Program-made: the position numbers and the translations under genes
In this document: in pieces, positions 8,064 to 16,139 of the stretch
How the letters are laid out: every line of letters starts with the position of its first letter
How positions within the stretch are numbered: the stretch's first letter is position 1
Origin: Candidatus Riflebacteria bacterium GWC2_50_8
GTDB taxonomy: Bacteria; Muiribacteriota; Ozemobacteria; Ozemobacterales; Ozemobacteraceae
DNA: 36,747 nt
NCBI GenBank assembly: GCA_001787855.1
Contig: MFYY01000073.1
Coordinates: 909-37,655 of the forward strand
Reading direction: 5' to 3'
Notes under the pieces: model-generated
Told to the model about the DNA's origin: nothing
Seen by the model: the letters and a program-made list of their open reading frames with translations, nothing else
Database searches by the model: none

Positions 8064-9737
8064 TCAGCCTCGGTGGTTTTCTTTGAATTCTGCTTTGAGT
8101 AGTTGCGGGTAAAAGCTGCGGGCGGTGGCAAGTGGCAGACTGCCCTGATATAGAACCAGATCGTGAAATGCGCGGTCACTGAAATCGTTTTTGAATTGCT
8201 GTTGCAGTTCAAGTTTGATCTGGCGAAGCAGATGCTCTCCTGCCAGTCCAGCCATCTGACATCCTGGTGACTGCGTCTGTCTCTTAATTTCAGCCAGCGC
8301 AGAGTTTTTATCGATTTTTGTCTGCTCCATCAGGAAACGAATGGCTTCGTTGAAGCTCCAGGCTCTGGTCTGCAGGTTAATATCGGTGATCAGACGGGCC
8401 GCGTTGAACACTTCTTCGGTAGCGTGGGCGAACAGACTCTCGGGAGAAGTTTCGAAGCCCATCTCGCGAACCATGTTCTGGCAGTAGCTTGCCCAGCCTT
8501 CTATCAGTTCAATGCTTTCGCAGAAAGCACGCATTTTTCCGGGGTGCAAGTTTTGCGAGGTGAGTTGCAGGTGGTGTCCTGGATAACCCTCATGAATAGC
8601 GCAATTTACTATGTCAGCGAAGTTGTATCTTGCCGGATCGCCTGACGGAGAACGAGTCAGGAGATAAGTTCCCTTCTGGGTTTCAGATGTTTTTTCAGGC
8701 CCGATGTAAGCAGAAAACGGAATTAGATGGCTCATAAAATCAGGGGTCTCGACGACCTCGAGTTCCTCATTCTCTGGTATAGAAGCGAATCCACTGGTTG
8801 CAACGAATGCCCTGCTCCGATTAAGTGCATCGCGAAAAGATTCAAGCGACAGCTCAAAAGTATTAGGAGCATGGCTTCGTATCTTCTTCTGAACTTCAGC
8901 GCGGGCGCCTGTTGCGGAACCAGTGTCGACGCCAAGTATGAGGCAACTCAAATTTTCAAGTCTTTCGTTGGCCGTTTGCAGAACCTGTTTGCCGAGGTCA
9001 AGGATTTCATTCTGATTCAGGCCAAGTTTCTTAACTGCCAGAAGAGTCTGAAACCCGTTCGGGCCGAGAGACCATTCAGATTCTGCTTTTGGTAATACAG
9101 CGTGTTTTAACCAGTTGGCAAATTCGGCGAGGGCGCGCTTTGCTTCGCTGGCGGCAATTTTGTACTCGTTGTGCAGAACAGGCGGAATTTTACTGCCGAT
9201 GCAATTTTCAATGGTATCGATAAAGCTCGGCAGATTTCTTGACGAATCAAGATATATTTCACCCCAAAGAGCAGGAACCCTCTGAAACAGGGTTTTACCG
9301 GTCATCAGAAAAGCCGGAACCGAACGCAGGCGGGAAATAATTGACTGAACACGATCAGAAAGCGGCGCAAAATCACGGGCAAATAGCAGAAAGATCGAAT
9401 CACCAATGTTCATGGCCAGATCTCGCCCAAGTTGCCAGCGGTTCAGGTCGCTCTCCCAGAACAATTGCTGATCGATAAACTGCAGCATTGCTTCGCGGTC
9501 AATCTTTTCGTCGATACTCAGCTCGCTCTCAGGCAGGGACGAAAAATTATGGTGCATGTCACGCAAAAATGAAATATTTTTCTCAACGGCGTCAGCGCCG
9601 ATTTCCGGCAACAGTCCGTCGAATTGGTGATCGCCCATCCAGCTTGCAGTTACAGGGTTTCGGCTGATAAATTCGCGGTAAAAATGATCCGAAACGTTTT
9701 TAAAACCTGAGTGAGAATACTGGGCTTGATAAGACAC
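8064..9737 (-). CDS. DUF885 family putative metallopeptidase
   Basis: The protein has 557 residues starting at GTG 9737, with GGAGG nine bases upstream. The family signature HEGYPGHH lies at residues 382-389, and ELIEGWASY about 30 residues later supplies the likely third ligand glutamate. This matches the DUF885 family of uncharacterised proteins with an HEXXH-like zinc site (known family pattern; peptidase activity is assumed from it). No signal peptide was found, so it is probably cytosolic. The length fits the family (about 550-600). The gene has its own promoter at 9770-9797 and is followed after one base by the HIT gene. The two activities are not obviously linked. Confidence 0.88.
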   Translation of the reverse strand: MSYQAQYSHSGFKNVSDHFYREFISRNPVTASWMGDHQFDGLLPEIGADAVEKNISFLRDMHHNFSSLPESELSIDEKIDREAMLQFIDQQLFWESDLNRWQLGRDLAMNIGDSIFLLFARDFAPLSDRVQSIISRLRSVPAFLMTGKTLFQRVPALWGEIYLDSSRNLPSFIDTIENCIGSKIPPVLHNEYKIAASEAKRALAEFANWLKHAVLPKAESEWSLGPNGFQTLLAVKKLGLNQNEILDLGKQVLQTANERLENLSCLILGVDTGSATGARAEVQKKIRSHAPNTFELSLESFRDALNRSRAFVATSGFASIPENEELEVVETPDFMSHLIPFSAYIGPEKTSETQKGTYLLTRSPSGDPARYNFADIVNCAIHEGYPGHHLQLTSQNLHPGKMRAFCESIELIEGWASYCQNMVREMGFETSPESLFAHATEEVFNAARLITDINLQTRAWSFNEAIRFLMEQTKIDKNSALAEIKRQTQSPGCQMAGLAGEHLLRQIKLELQQQFKNDFSDRAFHDLVLYQGSLPLATARSFYPQLLKAEFKENHRG

Positions 9738-9769
9738 TCCAAGGCACCTCCGGAAAAAATGCTGAAGGT

Positions 9770-9797
9770 ATTATAGCACAGCGAATCAAACCGTCAG
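9770..9797 (-). promoter_or_regulatory. Candidate promoter for the DUF885-HIT operon
   Basis: On the minus strand, CTGACG (9792-9797, four of six consensus bases) is followed by a 16-base spacer and a perfect TATAAT at 9770-9775, about 32 bases before the GTG start. The -10 is strong and the -35 is moderate. Confidence 0.55.
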
Positions 9798-9817
9798 TAA
9801 TCTCTTTGCTCTTCCGC

Positions 9818-9833
9818 CAGTAATATTTTACTG
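9818..9833. repeat. Inverted repeat CAGTAA-tatt-TTACTG
   Basis: A 6-bp perfect inverted repeat with a 4-base centre sits upstream of the DUF885 promoter. A further direct copy of CAGTAA is at 9795-9800, overlapping the proposed -35. The arrangement may be an operator or a scar of the neighbouring insertion sequence; chance is also possible. Confidence 0.35.
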
Positions 9834-9863
9834 AAGCAGAAAAAGTAAACTTTAAAGTCATAA

Positions 9864-10157
9864 AACGCAGTCATAAGATACTATTTAAGCAGCCTGGACG
9901 GGGAGATAGAGAAGACGATGTCGGCTATTAGAGGGCATTGGGGAATAGAAAATTCATTGCACTGGACATTAGACGTCTGTTTCAATGAAGATCAATGCCG
10001 AAAAAGAATTAAAAACGCTGCTGCAAACATGACGGTCATAAGAAAGATAGCTGTAAATATGCTCAAAACAGAAACTTCATTCAAAGGCAGCATAAATAGA
10101 AAATTTCTCAGAGCTTGTCTGAATCAGGATTACCTCGCAAAAGTCCTTGGTATCTGA
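9864..10157 (+). pseudogene. C-terminal remnant of an ISAs1-family transposase
   Basis: The open frame after the stop at 9861-9863 reads RYYLSSL, then AIRGHWGIENSLHWTLDVCF, then NEDQCRKR, and ends in NQDYLAKVLGI. These are the conserved last part of ISAs1-type DDE transposases (YYISSL, R.HW.IEN.LHW.LDV.F.ED). Only about 95 codons remain of roughly 370, so the N-terminal HTH and the first catalytic aspartates are missing. The ATG at 9918 is merely the first in-frame methionine inside the conserved domain and is not a natural start. No promoter or Shine-Dalgarno precedes it. It is a decayed copy and cannot move itself. It lies directly between the DUF885 gene and the etf cluster. Confidence 0.85.
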
Positions 10158-10161
10158 AAAA

Positions 10162-10178
10162 GGTTTGCGTTTGCCCTG
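10162..10178. repeat. Probable right terminal inverted repeat of the ISAs1-like remnant
   Basis: The stretch GGTTTGCGTTTGCCCTG begins four bases after the transposase stop and ends in CCCTG, as expected for the right end of an element whose left end begins CAGGG. I found no matching left end upstream of 9864. A hairpin GGAAGG/CCTTCC (10182-10187 with 10196-10201) follows directly. Confidence 0.45.
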
Positions 10179-10242
10179 TGCGGAAGGGCCTTAAACCTTC
10201 CCCTCGGTTTACTCTACATGTTATTATAAGAAACTTCTGAAA

Positions 10243-10271
10243 TTGAAACTATTTGCAGCTATGGTGATAAG
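10243..10271 (+). promoter_or_regulatory. Weak candidate promoter for etfB
   Basis: TTGAAA (10243-10248), a 17-base spacer and GATAAG (10266-10271) lie about 55 bases before the etfB start. The -10 matches only four of six positions. An alternative TTGTCT near 10284 is no better. Confidence 0.3.
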
Positions 10272-10326
10272 ATGTTAAGATCTTGTCTCATAATTCATTG
10301 TCCAATAACAATACAGGAGAGCTAGT

Positions 10327-11223
10327 GTGAAACGCCAATTAATGGTTTTCGTAAAGCAGGTACCTGACACAAAGAATATTTCAGGCGAGGCCATGACGCC
10401 GGAGGGAACAGTAAATAGAGCCGCTCTGCCGGCAATATTCAACCCGGAAGACCTGAATGCTCTGGAGCTGGGTCTGCAGTTAAAGGAAAGACATAACTTT
10501 AAAGTCACAGTTGCTACGATGGGCCCTCCGAATGCGGCGGAAGTCCTTAGAGAATGCCTCTATAGAGGCGCTGATGAAGCAATCCTCATTACAGACAGAG
10601 CATTTGCCGGAGCAGATACGCTCGCTACAAGCTATGCGTTGAGCTGTTGCGTAAAAACGGTTGGAAATGTCGATCTCATCCTCTGCGGCAGACAAGCTAT
10701 TGACGGCGATACCGCTCAGGTGGGTCCGCAGATCGCAGAAAAACTCAACATACCGCAAATCGCTTATGTAGAAGAAGTAATCAGTCTATCCGATAAAGCA
10801 GTCAAGGCAAAACGCGCCATCGAAGGCGGTTATGAGATTCTCGAATCCCCTCTTCCGGCCCTCCTTACGGTCATTGACGCGAACGAGCCAAGATCAGCCT
10901 CAGCAAAATGCATAATGAAGTACAAAAAAGCAAAAACCCGTTCCGAAATACACAAACTCATGAGAGATGCGGATTATACCGATGCGCAGGCTCTGGCTGA
11001 CAAGGAAAACGAAATGAAGGCTAAAAACCTCTGGATTCACGAGTGGGATGCCGCAAAAATCCAGGCTGATGTAAACAGAATCGGATTAAAAGGTTCACCG
11101 ACCAAAGTAAAGAAAATAGAAAATGTCGTCCTCAAGGCCGACAAAGTCGTTTCCATTGAGCCTACAGAAGCAGGCATAAATGGGCTGATCCGCGAACTTA
11201 TTGAAGATCATACTTTAGGGTGA
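10327..11223 (+). CDS. etfB: Electron transfer flavoprotein beta subunit
   Basis: EtfB pairs with EtfA to form a soluble flavoprotein that accepts electrons from acyl-CoA dehydrogenases. It has 298 residues from GTG 10327, with GGAG nine bases upstream. Family signatures are VKQVPDT at the N-terminus, NPEDLNALE, the AGADTLATS nucleotide-binding loop, GRQAIDGDTAQVGPQ, and GLKGSPTKVKK. It is about 35-45 residues longer than usual; the extra residues form a charged, Lys/Glu-rich stretch at about 205-245, just before GLKGSPTK. Of 13 arginine codons, nine are AGA, whereas flanking genes prefer CGN, which suggests separate origin. The stop TGA overlaps a GTG in the etfA frame. Whether the complex is canonical or electron-bifurcating cannot be decided here. 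Confidence 0.95.
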   Translation: MKRQLMVFVKQVPDTKNISGEAMTPEGTVNRAALPAIFNPEDLNALELGLQLKERHNFKVTVATMGPPNAAEVLRECLYRGADEAILITDRAFAGADTLATSYALSCCVKTVGNVDLILCGRQAIDGDTAQVGPQIAEKLNIPQIAYVEEVISLSDKAVKAKRAIEGGYEILESPLPALLTVIDANEPRSASAKCIMKYKKAKTRSEIHKLMRDADYTDAQALADKENEMKAKNLWIHEWDAAKIQADVNRIGLKGSPTKVKKIENVVLKADKVVSIEPTEAGINGLIRELIEDHTLG

Positions 11224-11228
11224 TAAAT

Positions 11229-12248
11229 ATGAATACTAAGGGAAATGTTTGGATTTTTATTGAACAGGAAGGCGGCAAGATTGCCGATGTCAGCCTTGAA
11301 CTCGTATGCAAGGGAACTGAGCTTGCAAAGCAACTCGGATTAGTCAGCGAAGCAGTAATACTCGGAGACAAACTCGACGGAAAATTTGATTCTCTCTTCC
11401 ATTACGGATGCGAAACAGTCTATCAGGTAGAAGACAAGGCTCTCGAACCTTTTACGGTTCTTCCATACGCTCAGGCTCTTGTAAAACTCTTAAAACAGCA
11501 CAAGCCCAACATTCTAATGTTCGGTGCCACGCTAAAGGGCAGAGAACTTGGACCAAGAGTAGCCTCAGAAATGATGTGCGGACTCACAGCTGACTGCACC
11601 GATTTGCAAATCGATGACTTCGAAGACAAGGTCAACAAGGCCATCTACAAAGACAAACTCATGCAGATAAGACCTGCTTTCGGCGGAAACATCATTGCCA
11701 CAATCGTCAACACCTGGGAAGATCCGCAAATGGTTACAGTCAGAGAGGGCGTAATGAAACTTACGGCTCCTGATACTTCAAAAAAAGGCAAAGTAGTAAA
11801 AGTTACTCCTGAACTTTCAGATGAAACAAAAGTAATGAAGGTAATCAAAAGAGTAAGAAAGCCGAAAACCGTTGACCTCAAAAAAGCATCAATAATCGTT
11901 GCCGGCGGTTACGGAGTCGGCACAAAAGAAAACTTCAAACTCATTGAACAGCTCGCTGAAGCTCTCGGCGGACAAGTCGCGGCATCTCGCGCGGCAGTTG
12001 ATGCAGGCTGGATTAACCATGATTATCAGGTAGGTCAGACAGGTGTTACAGTCAGGCCGAAACTCTACATTGCATGCGGCATAAGCGGTTCAGTTCAGCA
12101 CGTTGCCGGAATGAACGAGAGCGCGAAGATTATTGCTATTAACAATGATCCGGGCGCTCCAATATTCTCTGTAGCACATTACGGAATCGTTGGTGAACTG
12201 AATGATGTCGTTCCAAAACTGATCAAAGCCTTCAAGGCTAAAGTCTAA
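11229..12248 (+). CDS. etfA: Electron transfer flavoprotein alpha subunit
   Basis: EtfA holds the FAD of the ETF dimer. I start it at ATG 11229 (339 residues), where AGGGTGA lies upstream; a GTG at 11220, overlapping the etfB stop, is the alternative. The N-terminal domain has the ETF alpha/beta fold. The C-terminal FAD domain shows ASRAAVDAGW, QVGQTGVTV at about residue 267, CGISGSVQHVAGM at about 286, and AINNDPGAPIF, all typical. The usual G-R-G loop reads VAGGYGVGTKENF, so the arginine seen there in many EtfA proteins is replaced. Length is close to the family norm. It lies between etfB and the dehydrogenase in one transcription unit, and its Arg codons are again mostly AGA. Confidence 0.95.
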   Translation: MNTKGNVWIFIEQEGGKIADVSLELVCKGTELAKQLGLVSEAVILGDKLDGKFDSLFHYGCETVYQVEDKALEPFTVLPYAQALVKLLKQHKPNILMFGATLKGRELGPRVASEMMCGLTADCTDLQIDDFEDKVNKAIYKDKLMQIRPAFGGNIIATIVNTWEDPQMVTVREGVMKLTAPDTSKKGKVVKVTPELSDETKVMKVIKRVRKPKTVDLKKASIIVAGGYGVGTKENFKLIEQLAEALGGQVAASRAAVDAGWINHDYQVGQTGVTVRPKLYIACGISGSVQHVAGMNESAKIIAINNDPGAPIFSVAHYGIVGELNDVVPKLIKAFKAKV

Positions 12249-12259
12249 GGAGGTTTAAA

Positions 12260-13984
12260 ATGTCTAACTATTTTGCTGATAATAAGGATCTCCAGTTCAC
12301 CCTGGCTAATATCGACCTCGAAGAAATAGCAGGTCTTCGCGAGAATAATTATAAACAAGCTGAAGATTTCGATTACGCTCCTGAAAATTACGCCGATGCC
12401 AAAGACAACTATAAAAGAGTTCTTGAACTGGTCGGCGAAATCGCAGGCGAAAGAATTGCCCCCAGGGCAAGAGTTGTGGATGAGGAAGGTCCTCATTTCG
12501 AAAATAATAAGGTTACATACCATCCGCTTACTGTTAAAAATCTGGAAGAACTCAGCCAGGCCGAAGTTTTCGGCGTTATGCTCCCAAGAAGATATGGCGG
12601 GCTGAATTTCCCTGTAACAGTCTATACAATGATGACAGAAATGGTTTCCAGAGCTGATGCCAGCCTGCAAAACCTCTTCGGCCTCCAGGACATAGCTGAA
12701 ACTATCTGTGAATTCGGTTCAGAAGAACAAAAGCAGAGATATCTGCCAAGATTCGCAAGCGGCGAAGCTGACGGTTCAATGGACCTTACAGAGCCAGACT
12801 CAGGTTCAGACCTACAGTCAGTAAGACTTAAAGCCACTCTCGATCCGAAAACAAATCAGTGGTATCTCGACGGGATGAAACGCTTCATCACCAACGGATG
12901 CGCAAAAGTACACCTCGTTCTTGCCAGATCTGAAGAAGGCACATCAGACGGACGCGGACTTTCAATGTTTATCTGCGAAGCATGCCCTCAGCTTGTTGTA
13001 AGAAGAATCGAGGATAAACTAGGCATACACGGTGTGGCGACTGCAGAATTGCAGTATAACCGTGTACCTGCTGAACTCTGCGGACAAAGAAAACGCGGTT
13101 TGATAAAATATGTAATGAGCCTCATGAATGGTGCACGCGTCGGAATCAGCGCACAAGCCCTGGGTATAGCCGAAGCAGCTTACAGGGAAGCAAGAAAATA
13201 CGCAGCAGAAAGAAAACAGTTCAAAACTGCTATCGAGGAATTCCCTCAGGTATTTTCAATGCTGGCAAGCATGAAAATGGAAATTCTTGCCGCCAGAACT
13301 CTGCTCTATGAAACAACCAAAATGGTTGACCTCAGAAATGCATACAACAGCATAGTTGAACATGGCAAAACTGAAGAAATAACTCCTGAAGACAGGCAGA
13401 AAGACAAACTCTATAGCAAAATTGCGGCAGTGCTTACTCCTATGAGCAAAGCTTTTGCTACTGAAATGGCAAATAGAGTCTGCTACCAGGGGATACAGAT
13501 TCACGGCGGAACAGGCTACATGAAGGACTTCAATGCTGAAAGGTTCTACAGGGACGCCAGAATCACAAATATCTACGAAGGAACAACTCAGCTCCAGTAT
13601 GTCGCTGCAATAGGCGGCATCGTCCAGAGAGTTCTCGATCCTCTTATGGATGAACTAGCCGGCCTTCCTTACCACGGAAAACTCAAGAGGCTCTCAACTT
13701 ATGTACACGAAATGCGCGAAAAACAACAAATCGCTGTTCAGTATGTTGCAGAAAAGAAAGATTCAACCTATTTTGATTTAGTCACAAAGCATCTTGTTGA
13801 AATGGAAACTTATATTTTTGTAAGTTCCCTGATGCTGAGAGACGCTCTCAAAGTCTCCGAAAGAGAAAACTTTGCGGAAAGATATGTACTGGATGCCGTT
13901 CCGGAATTCGACAGATCTTATGCAGTAGTAATGAGCGGTGATGTGACATTAATAGATAATTATAGAGAACTTATTGATTACTGA
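12260..13984 (+). CDS. Acyl-CoA dehydrogenase, long form with C-terminal extension
   Basis: This FAD enzyme oxidises acyl-CoA to trans-2-enoyl-CoA and hands electrons to ETF. It has 574 residues, longer than the 380 of short/medium-chain forms, with an added C-terminal domain after about residue 450 as in the 560-600-aa subfamily. Signatures are LTEPDSGSDL (177-186), the RFITNG loop (208-213), GARVGISAQALGIAEAAY, HGGTGYMKD and the catalytic glutamate in NIYEGTTQLQ (E440). An insertion at about 350-385 (VDLRNAYNSI... to ...EDRQKDK) is also typical of this subfamily. The Shine-Dalgarno GGAGG (12249-12253) directly follows the etfA stop TAA. Substrate chain length is not known. Codon use is AGA-rich, like etfBA, and unlike the flanks. 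Confidence 0.93.
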   Translation: MSNYFADNKDLQFTLANIDLEEIAGLRENNYKQAEDFDYAPENYADAKDNYKRVLELVGEIAGERIAPRARVVDEEGPHFENNKVTYHPLTVKNLEELSQAEVFGVMLPRRYGGLNFPVTVYTMMTEMVSRADASLQNLFGLQDIAETICEFGSEEQKQRYLPRFASGEADGSMDLTEPDSGSDLQSVRLKATLDPKTNQWYLDGMKRFITNGCAKVHLVLARSEEGTSDGRGLSMFICEACPQLVVRRIEDKLGIHGVATAELQYNRVPAELCGQRKRGLIKYVMSLMNGARVGISAQALGIAEAAYREARKYAAERKQFKTAIEEFPQVFSMLASMKMEILAARTLLYETTKMVDLRNAYNSIVEHGKTEEITPEDRQKDKLYSKIAAVLTPMSKAFATEMANRVCYQGIQIHGGTGYMKDFNAERFYRDARITNIYEGTTQLQYVAAIGGIVQRVLDPLMDELAGLPYHGKLKRLSTYVHEMREKQQIAVQYVAEKKDSTYFDLVTKHLVEMETYIFVSSLMLRDALKVSERENFAERYVLDAVPEFDRSYAVVMSGDVTLIDNYRELIDY

Positions 13985-14034
13985 TCCCTAATGAGGAAAA
14001 GAGGATTCAAACGATTTCCTCGACCAGGAAGACT

Positions 14035-14070
14035 AAAAAAGGAGCGGGTTTTCATCCGCTTCTTTTTTTT
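14035..14070 (+). terminator. Rho-independent terminator after the acyl-CoA dehydrogenase
   Basis: The stem GGAGCGG pairs with CCGCTTC with one mismatch around a GTTTTCAT loop, and eight T residues follow. A run of six A residues precedes the stem and extends the pairing. It ends the etfB-etfA-dehydrogenase unit. Confidence 0.8.
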
Positions 14071-14224
14071 GTACGCCCGGCATGGGAGTGAACTTATGAC
14101 AGAAAGAAGGTAATAGTATCTGATATGGTAATGTTGAATTTTGTCTTTGATTGTGGCAGTATTTACCATCTTGTTCAGCGGGGGCACGTTCTTTGTTTGA
14201 GTCAGAATTGCCGGAGGATATGAT

Positions 14225-14767
14225 TTGGCAACGTTGAAACCGTTTTTGCAGATGCCGGCGATCTGGTTTTCCAGATTGTATCTGCTTGCTTTTTTTATAT
14301 TCGCCATGCTGGCGTTGCCAGGACATAAATATCTGGTGGGAACTTTGTTGCAGCAGGGGTTTATTGCCGTGCTGATTATTCTCAGGCTTCGTCGAAAGGT
14401 GCAGCTTTTTTTTATTCCTGATGAGATGCTGGTCTGTCTGCCATACTTCTGGGCGCTGGCAACGATTGGCGGCGCTGTGAGCTGGTTTGCTGACTGGCAG
14501 TATCTCTTGCTGACAGTTTTTGCGATTGCAACTTTGCGGCTAGCGGCTGTTAATCATCGGTGGTTTCGCGGCGGGTTGCCTCATAACAGCCTGTTACAGG
14601 CCGTTTATTGCGCGCTGATGTTCATACTGATTTTTGCTACTTCTTTACGAAGTGTTTTCCCGCCCTTTACCCTCGATCTTTACCGCGAAACAATAATGAA
14701 CACTATTGTGTTTTTTGCCGGCATACCGATCTGTCTGGTTGCAGCAGAAGGCCGAAGCAGCAGCTAG
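14225..14767 (+). CDS. Hypothetical four-to-five-helix membrane protein
   Basis: I do not recognise this 180-residue protein. The start is TTG at 14225, supported by GGAGG seven bases upstream; an ATG just before it opens only a five-codon frame. Hydrophobic stretches lie at about residues 15-33, 40-52, 67-82, 90-104 and 125-175, separated by basic loops (RLRRKVQ, NHRWFRGG). No catalytic or binding motif stands out. Because of its position opposite an O-antigen ligase-like gene, a cell-envelope role is possible but unproven. Both genes end in the same CTAG, so their coding regions overlap by four bases. Confidence 0.7.
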   Translation: MATLKPFLQMPAIWFSRLYLLAFFIFAMLALPGHKYLVGTLLQQGFIAVLIILRLRRKVQLFFIPDEMLVCLPYFWALATIGGAVSWFADWQYLLLTVFAIATLRLAAVNHRWFRGGLPHNSLLQAVYCALMFILIFATSLRSVFPPFTLDLYRETIMNTIVFFAGIPICLVAAEGRSSS

Positions 14768-16023
14768 CCCGGCAGTTCAATTTCCCGCGGCTGACTGAGT
14801 AGAAGTCCGGTGAGAAAGAAGGCCATCATGCCAACCTCTTCATCGCCCCAGGCATTTTCAGTCAGCCCAAACAGAATAAATGCTATAAAGATTGCGGCAG
14901 CAGCAAATTGTCTGAAATTTTCGCCAGAATCCGGCTGTCTGACGAATTTTAGAATTGAAATGATAGTATAAAAGAAAGCGATCAGAGAGATGAACCCGCC
15001 TGCAGCAAGCATCTGCATGAAATTGCTGTGCTGGTGAGAGAAGATGAAGCATCTGTGATGCTCGTATTCGCTGGATAATTTCTCATACCAGTGTTTGAGA
15101 TTCTTGTGACCTACGCCGAATACCGGGTGTTGCTGGATCATTTGAAAACCTCTTGTCCATGTGGTTGGTCTCAGATAATTCGCCTCAAAGACGCCATCTT
15201 CAAATTCATGGGCAAAAGGTTTGTTATTGTAGAGATCCAGGGTTTTTTTTATGTTAAAGCCGGAAAGTCGATTATGAAAGGCCTCGTGATAATAGGCTAC
15301 CGGGGCTAAAATAATCAGCAACAGTATCATTGCTGCAGAAACCTTTTTGCAACGCCAGAACAGCAGGTAGGCAACACCTCCGACAAAGCCTATCCAGACT
15401 CCTCTTTGCAACGACAAAAAAACAGCTGCTGCGGTTATGATAAATGATATCAGCAGAATTCCAGAAGATCTCGGGGTATTGTTGTCCCTGCAGAACCATG
15501 CCAGAATAAGCAGAGAAAGCATGGCCTGGCATTCGCCAAAAGTAAGCGACATAGAAAAAAAACCGGTGGCCCTGTCTCCAGGCGCCGTTCCCAGATACAC
15601 CGTTAAAATGGCAAAAGCTGCAACTAGTGTAGCTGAAAACACCGACAACCCAAGTAGTTTAAATCGCAGCGGGTTGCGCAATTGTGCCCAGTAAGGCAGC
15701 AAAAAACAAATTATTATCAAGAGCGTTTTGAGGCCCTTGATTCCAATAATCGGCATTTCGGCACGAAAGGCTGCCAGAAATCCGGTCAGCACTAGAAATG
15801 CGTAGGGCTTGTCGAATGCGGTCGCCTTTATGCCTACTCTGCCAGTGCGATATAATACTATGAAGGCGATCAGAGCCAGTCCAAGCCCAATCTGGCTGGC
15901 AGCAATCGAGAAGCTGCTGCAGAATGAATAGATCATCAGGCCGGCAATGAAGAGCTTGTCGGCCCAGTTCTGCTCTATTGGCGGAAATAGTTGATCGTGG
16001 CTGCTGCTGGCAGTGGTTTCCAT
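14764..16023 (-). CDS. O-antigen ligase/polymerase family (Wzy_C-type) membrane protein
   Basis: This is a 419-residue protein with about eleven membrane helices and a large periplasmic loop, the layout of WaaL/Wzy-type enzymes that join or extend surface polysaccharide. The middle carries SLQRGVWIGFVGG, the Wzy_C entry motif with its conserved arginine. The periplasmic loop contains RPTTWTRGFQMIQQHPVFGVG and then HQHSNFMQMLAAGGFIS at about residue 330, with the conserved histidine of the family. The start is ATG 16023; no strong Shine-Dalgarno is seen, and the promoter lies only about ten bases upstream, so the leader is very short. No sugar transferase or flippase genes lie next to it, so ligase and polymerase cannot be told apart. 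Confidence 0.88.
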   Translation of the reverse strand: METTASSSHDQLFPPIEQNWADKLFIAGLMIYSFCSSFSIAASQIGLGLALIAFIVLYRTGRVGIKATAFDKPYAFLVLTGFLAAFRAEMPIIGIKGLKTLLIIICFLLPYWAQLRNPLRFKLLGLSVFSATLVAAFAILTVYLGTAPGDRATGFFSMSLTFGECQAMLSLLILAWFCRDNNTPRSSGILLISFIITAAAVFLSLQRGVWIGFVGGVAYLLFWRCKKVSAAMILLLIILAPVAYYHEAFHNRLSGFNIKKTLDLYNNKPFAHEFEDGVFEANYLRPTTWTRGFQMIQQHPVFGVGHKNLKHWYEKLSSEYEHHRCFIFSHQHSNFMQMLAAGGFISLIAFFYTIISILKFVRQPDSGENFRQFAAAAIFIAFILFGLTENAWGDEEVGMMAFFLTGLLLSQPREIELPG

Positions 16024-16032
16024 AAGTTCGAT

Positions 16033-16061
16033 ATACTAATCAAATTGAATGAGAATGTCCA
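16033..16061 (-). promoter_or_regulatory. Candidate promoter for the O-antigen ligase-like gene
   Basis: On the minus strand, TGGACA (16056-16061, five of six) is followed by a 17-base spacer and TAGTAT (16033-16038, four of six). Transcription would begin only a few bases before the ATG, so the mRNA would have almost no leader, which fits the lack of a Shine-Dalgarno. Confidence 0.45.
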
Positions 16062-16139
16062 GCCGATTTAACTCGCGTAAGATAGAGGTTTATTTTATCG
16101 CCAGCATTTATTACACTGTTACTGTTGCAGGAGATATAT

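Noticed and set aside
9918-10157. The ISAs1-like frame as a complete small gene
   Set aside because: Its ATG lies in the middle of the conserved transposase domain, and homology continues upstream to about 9876; it is a fragment.
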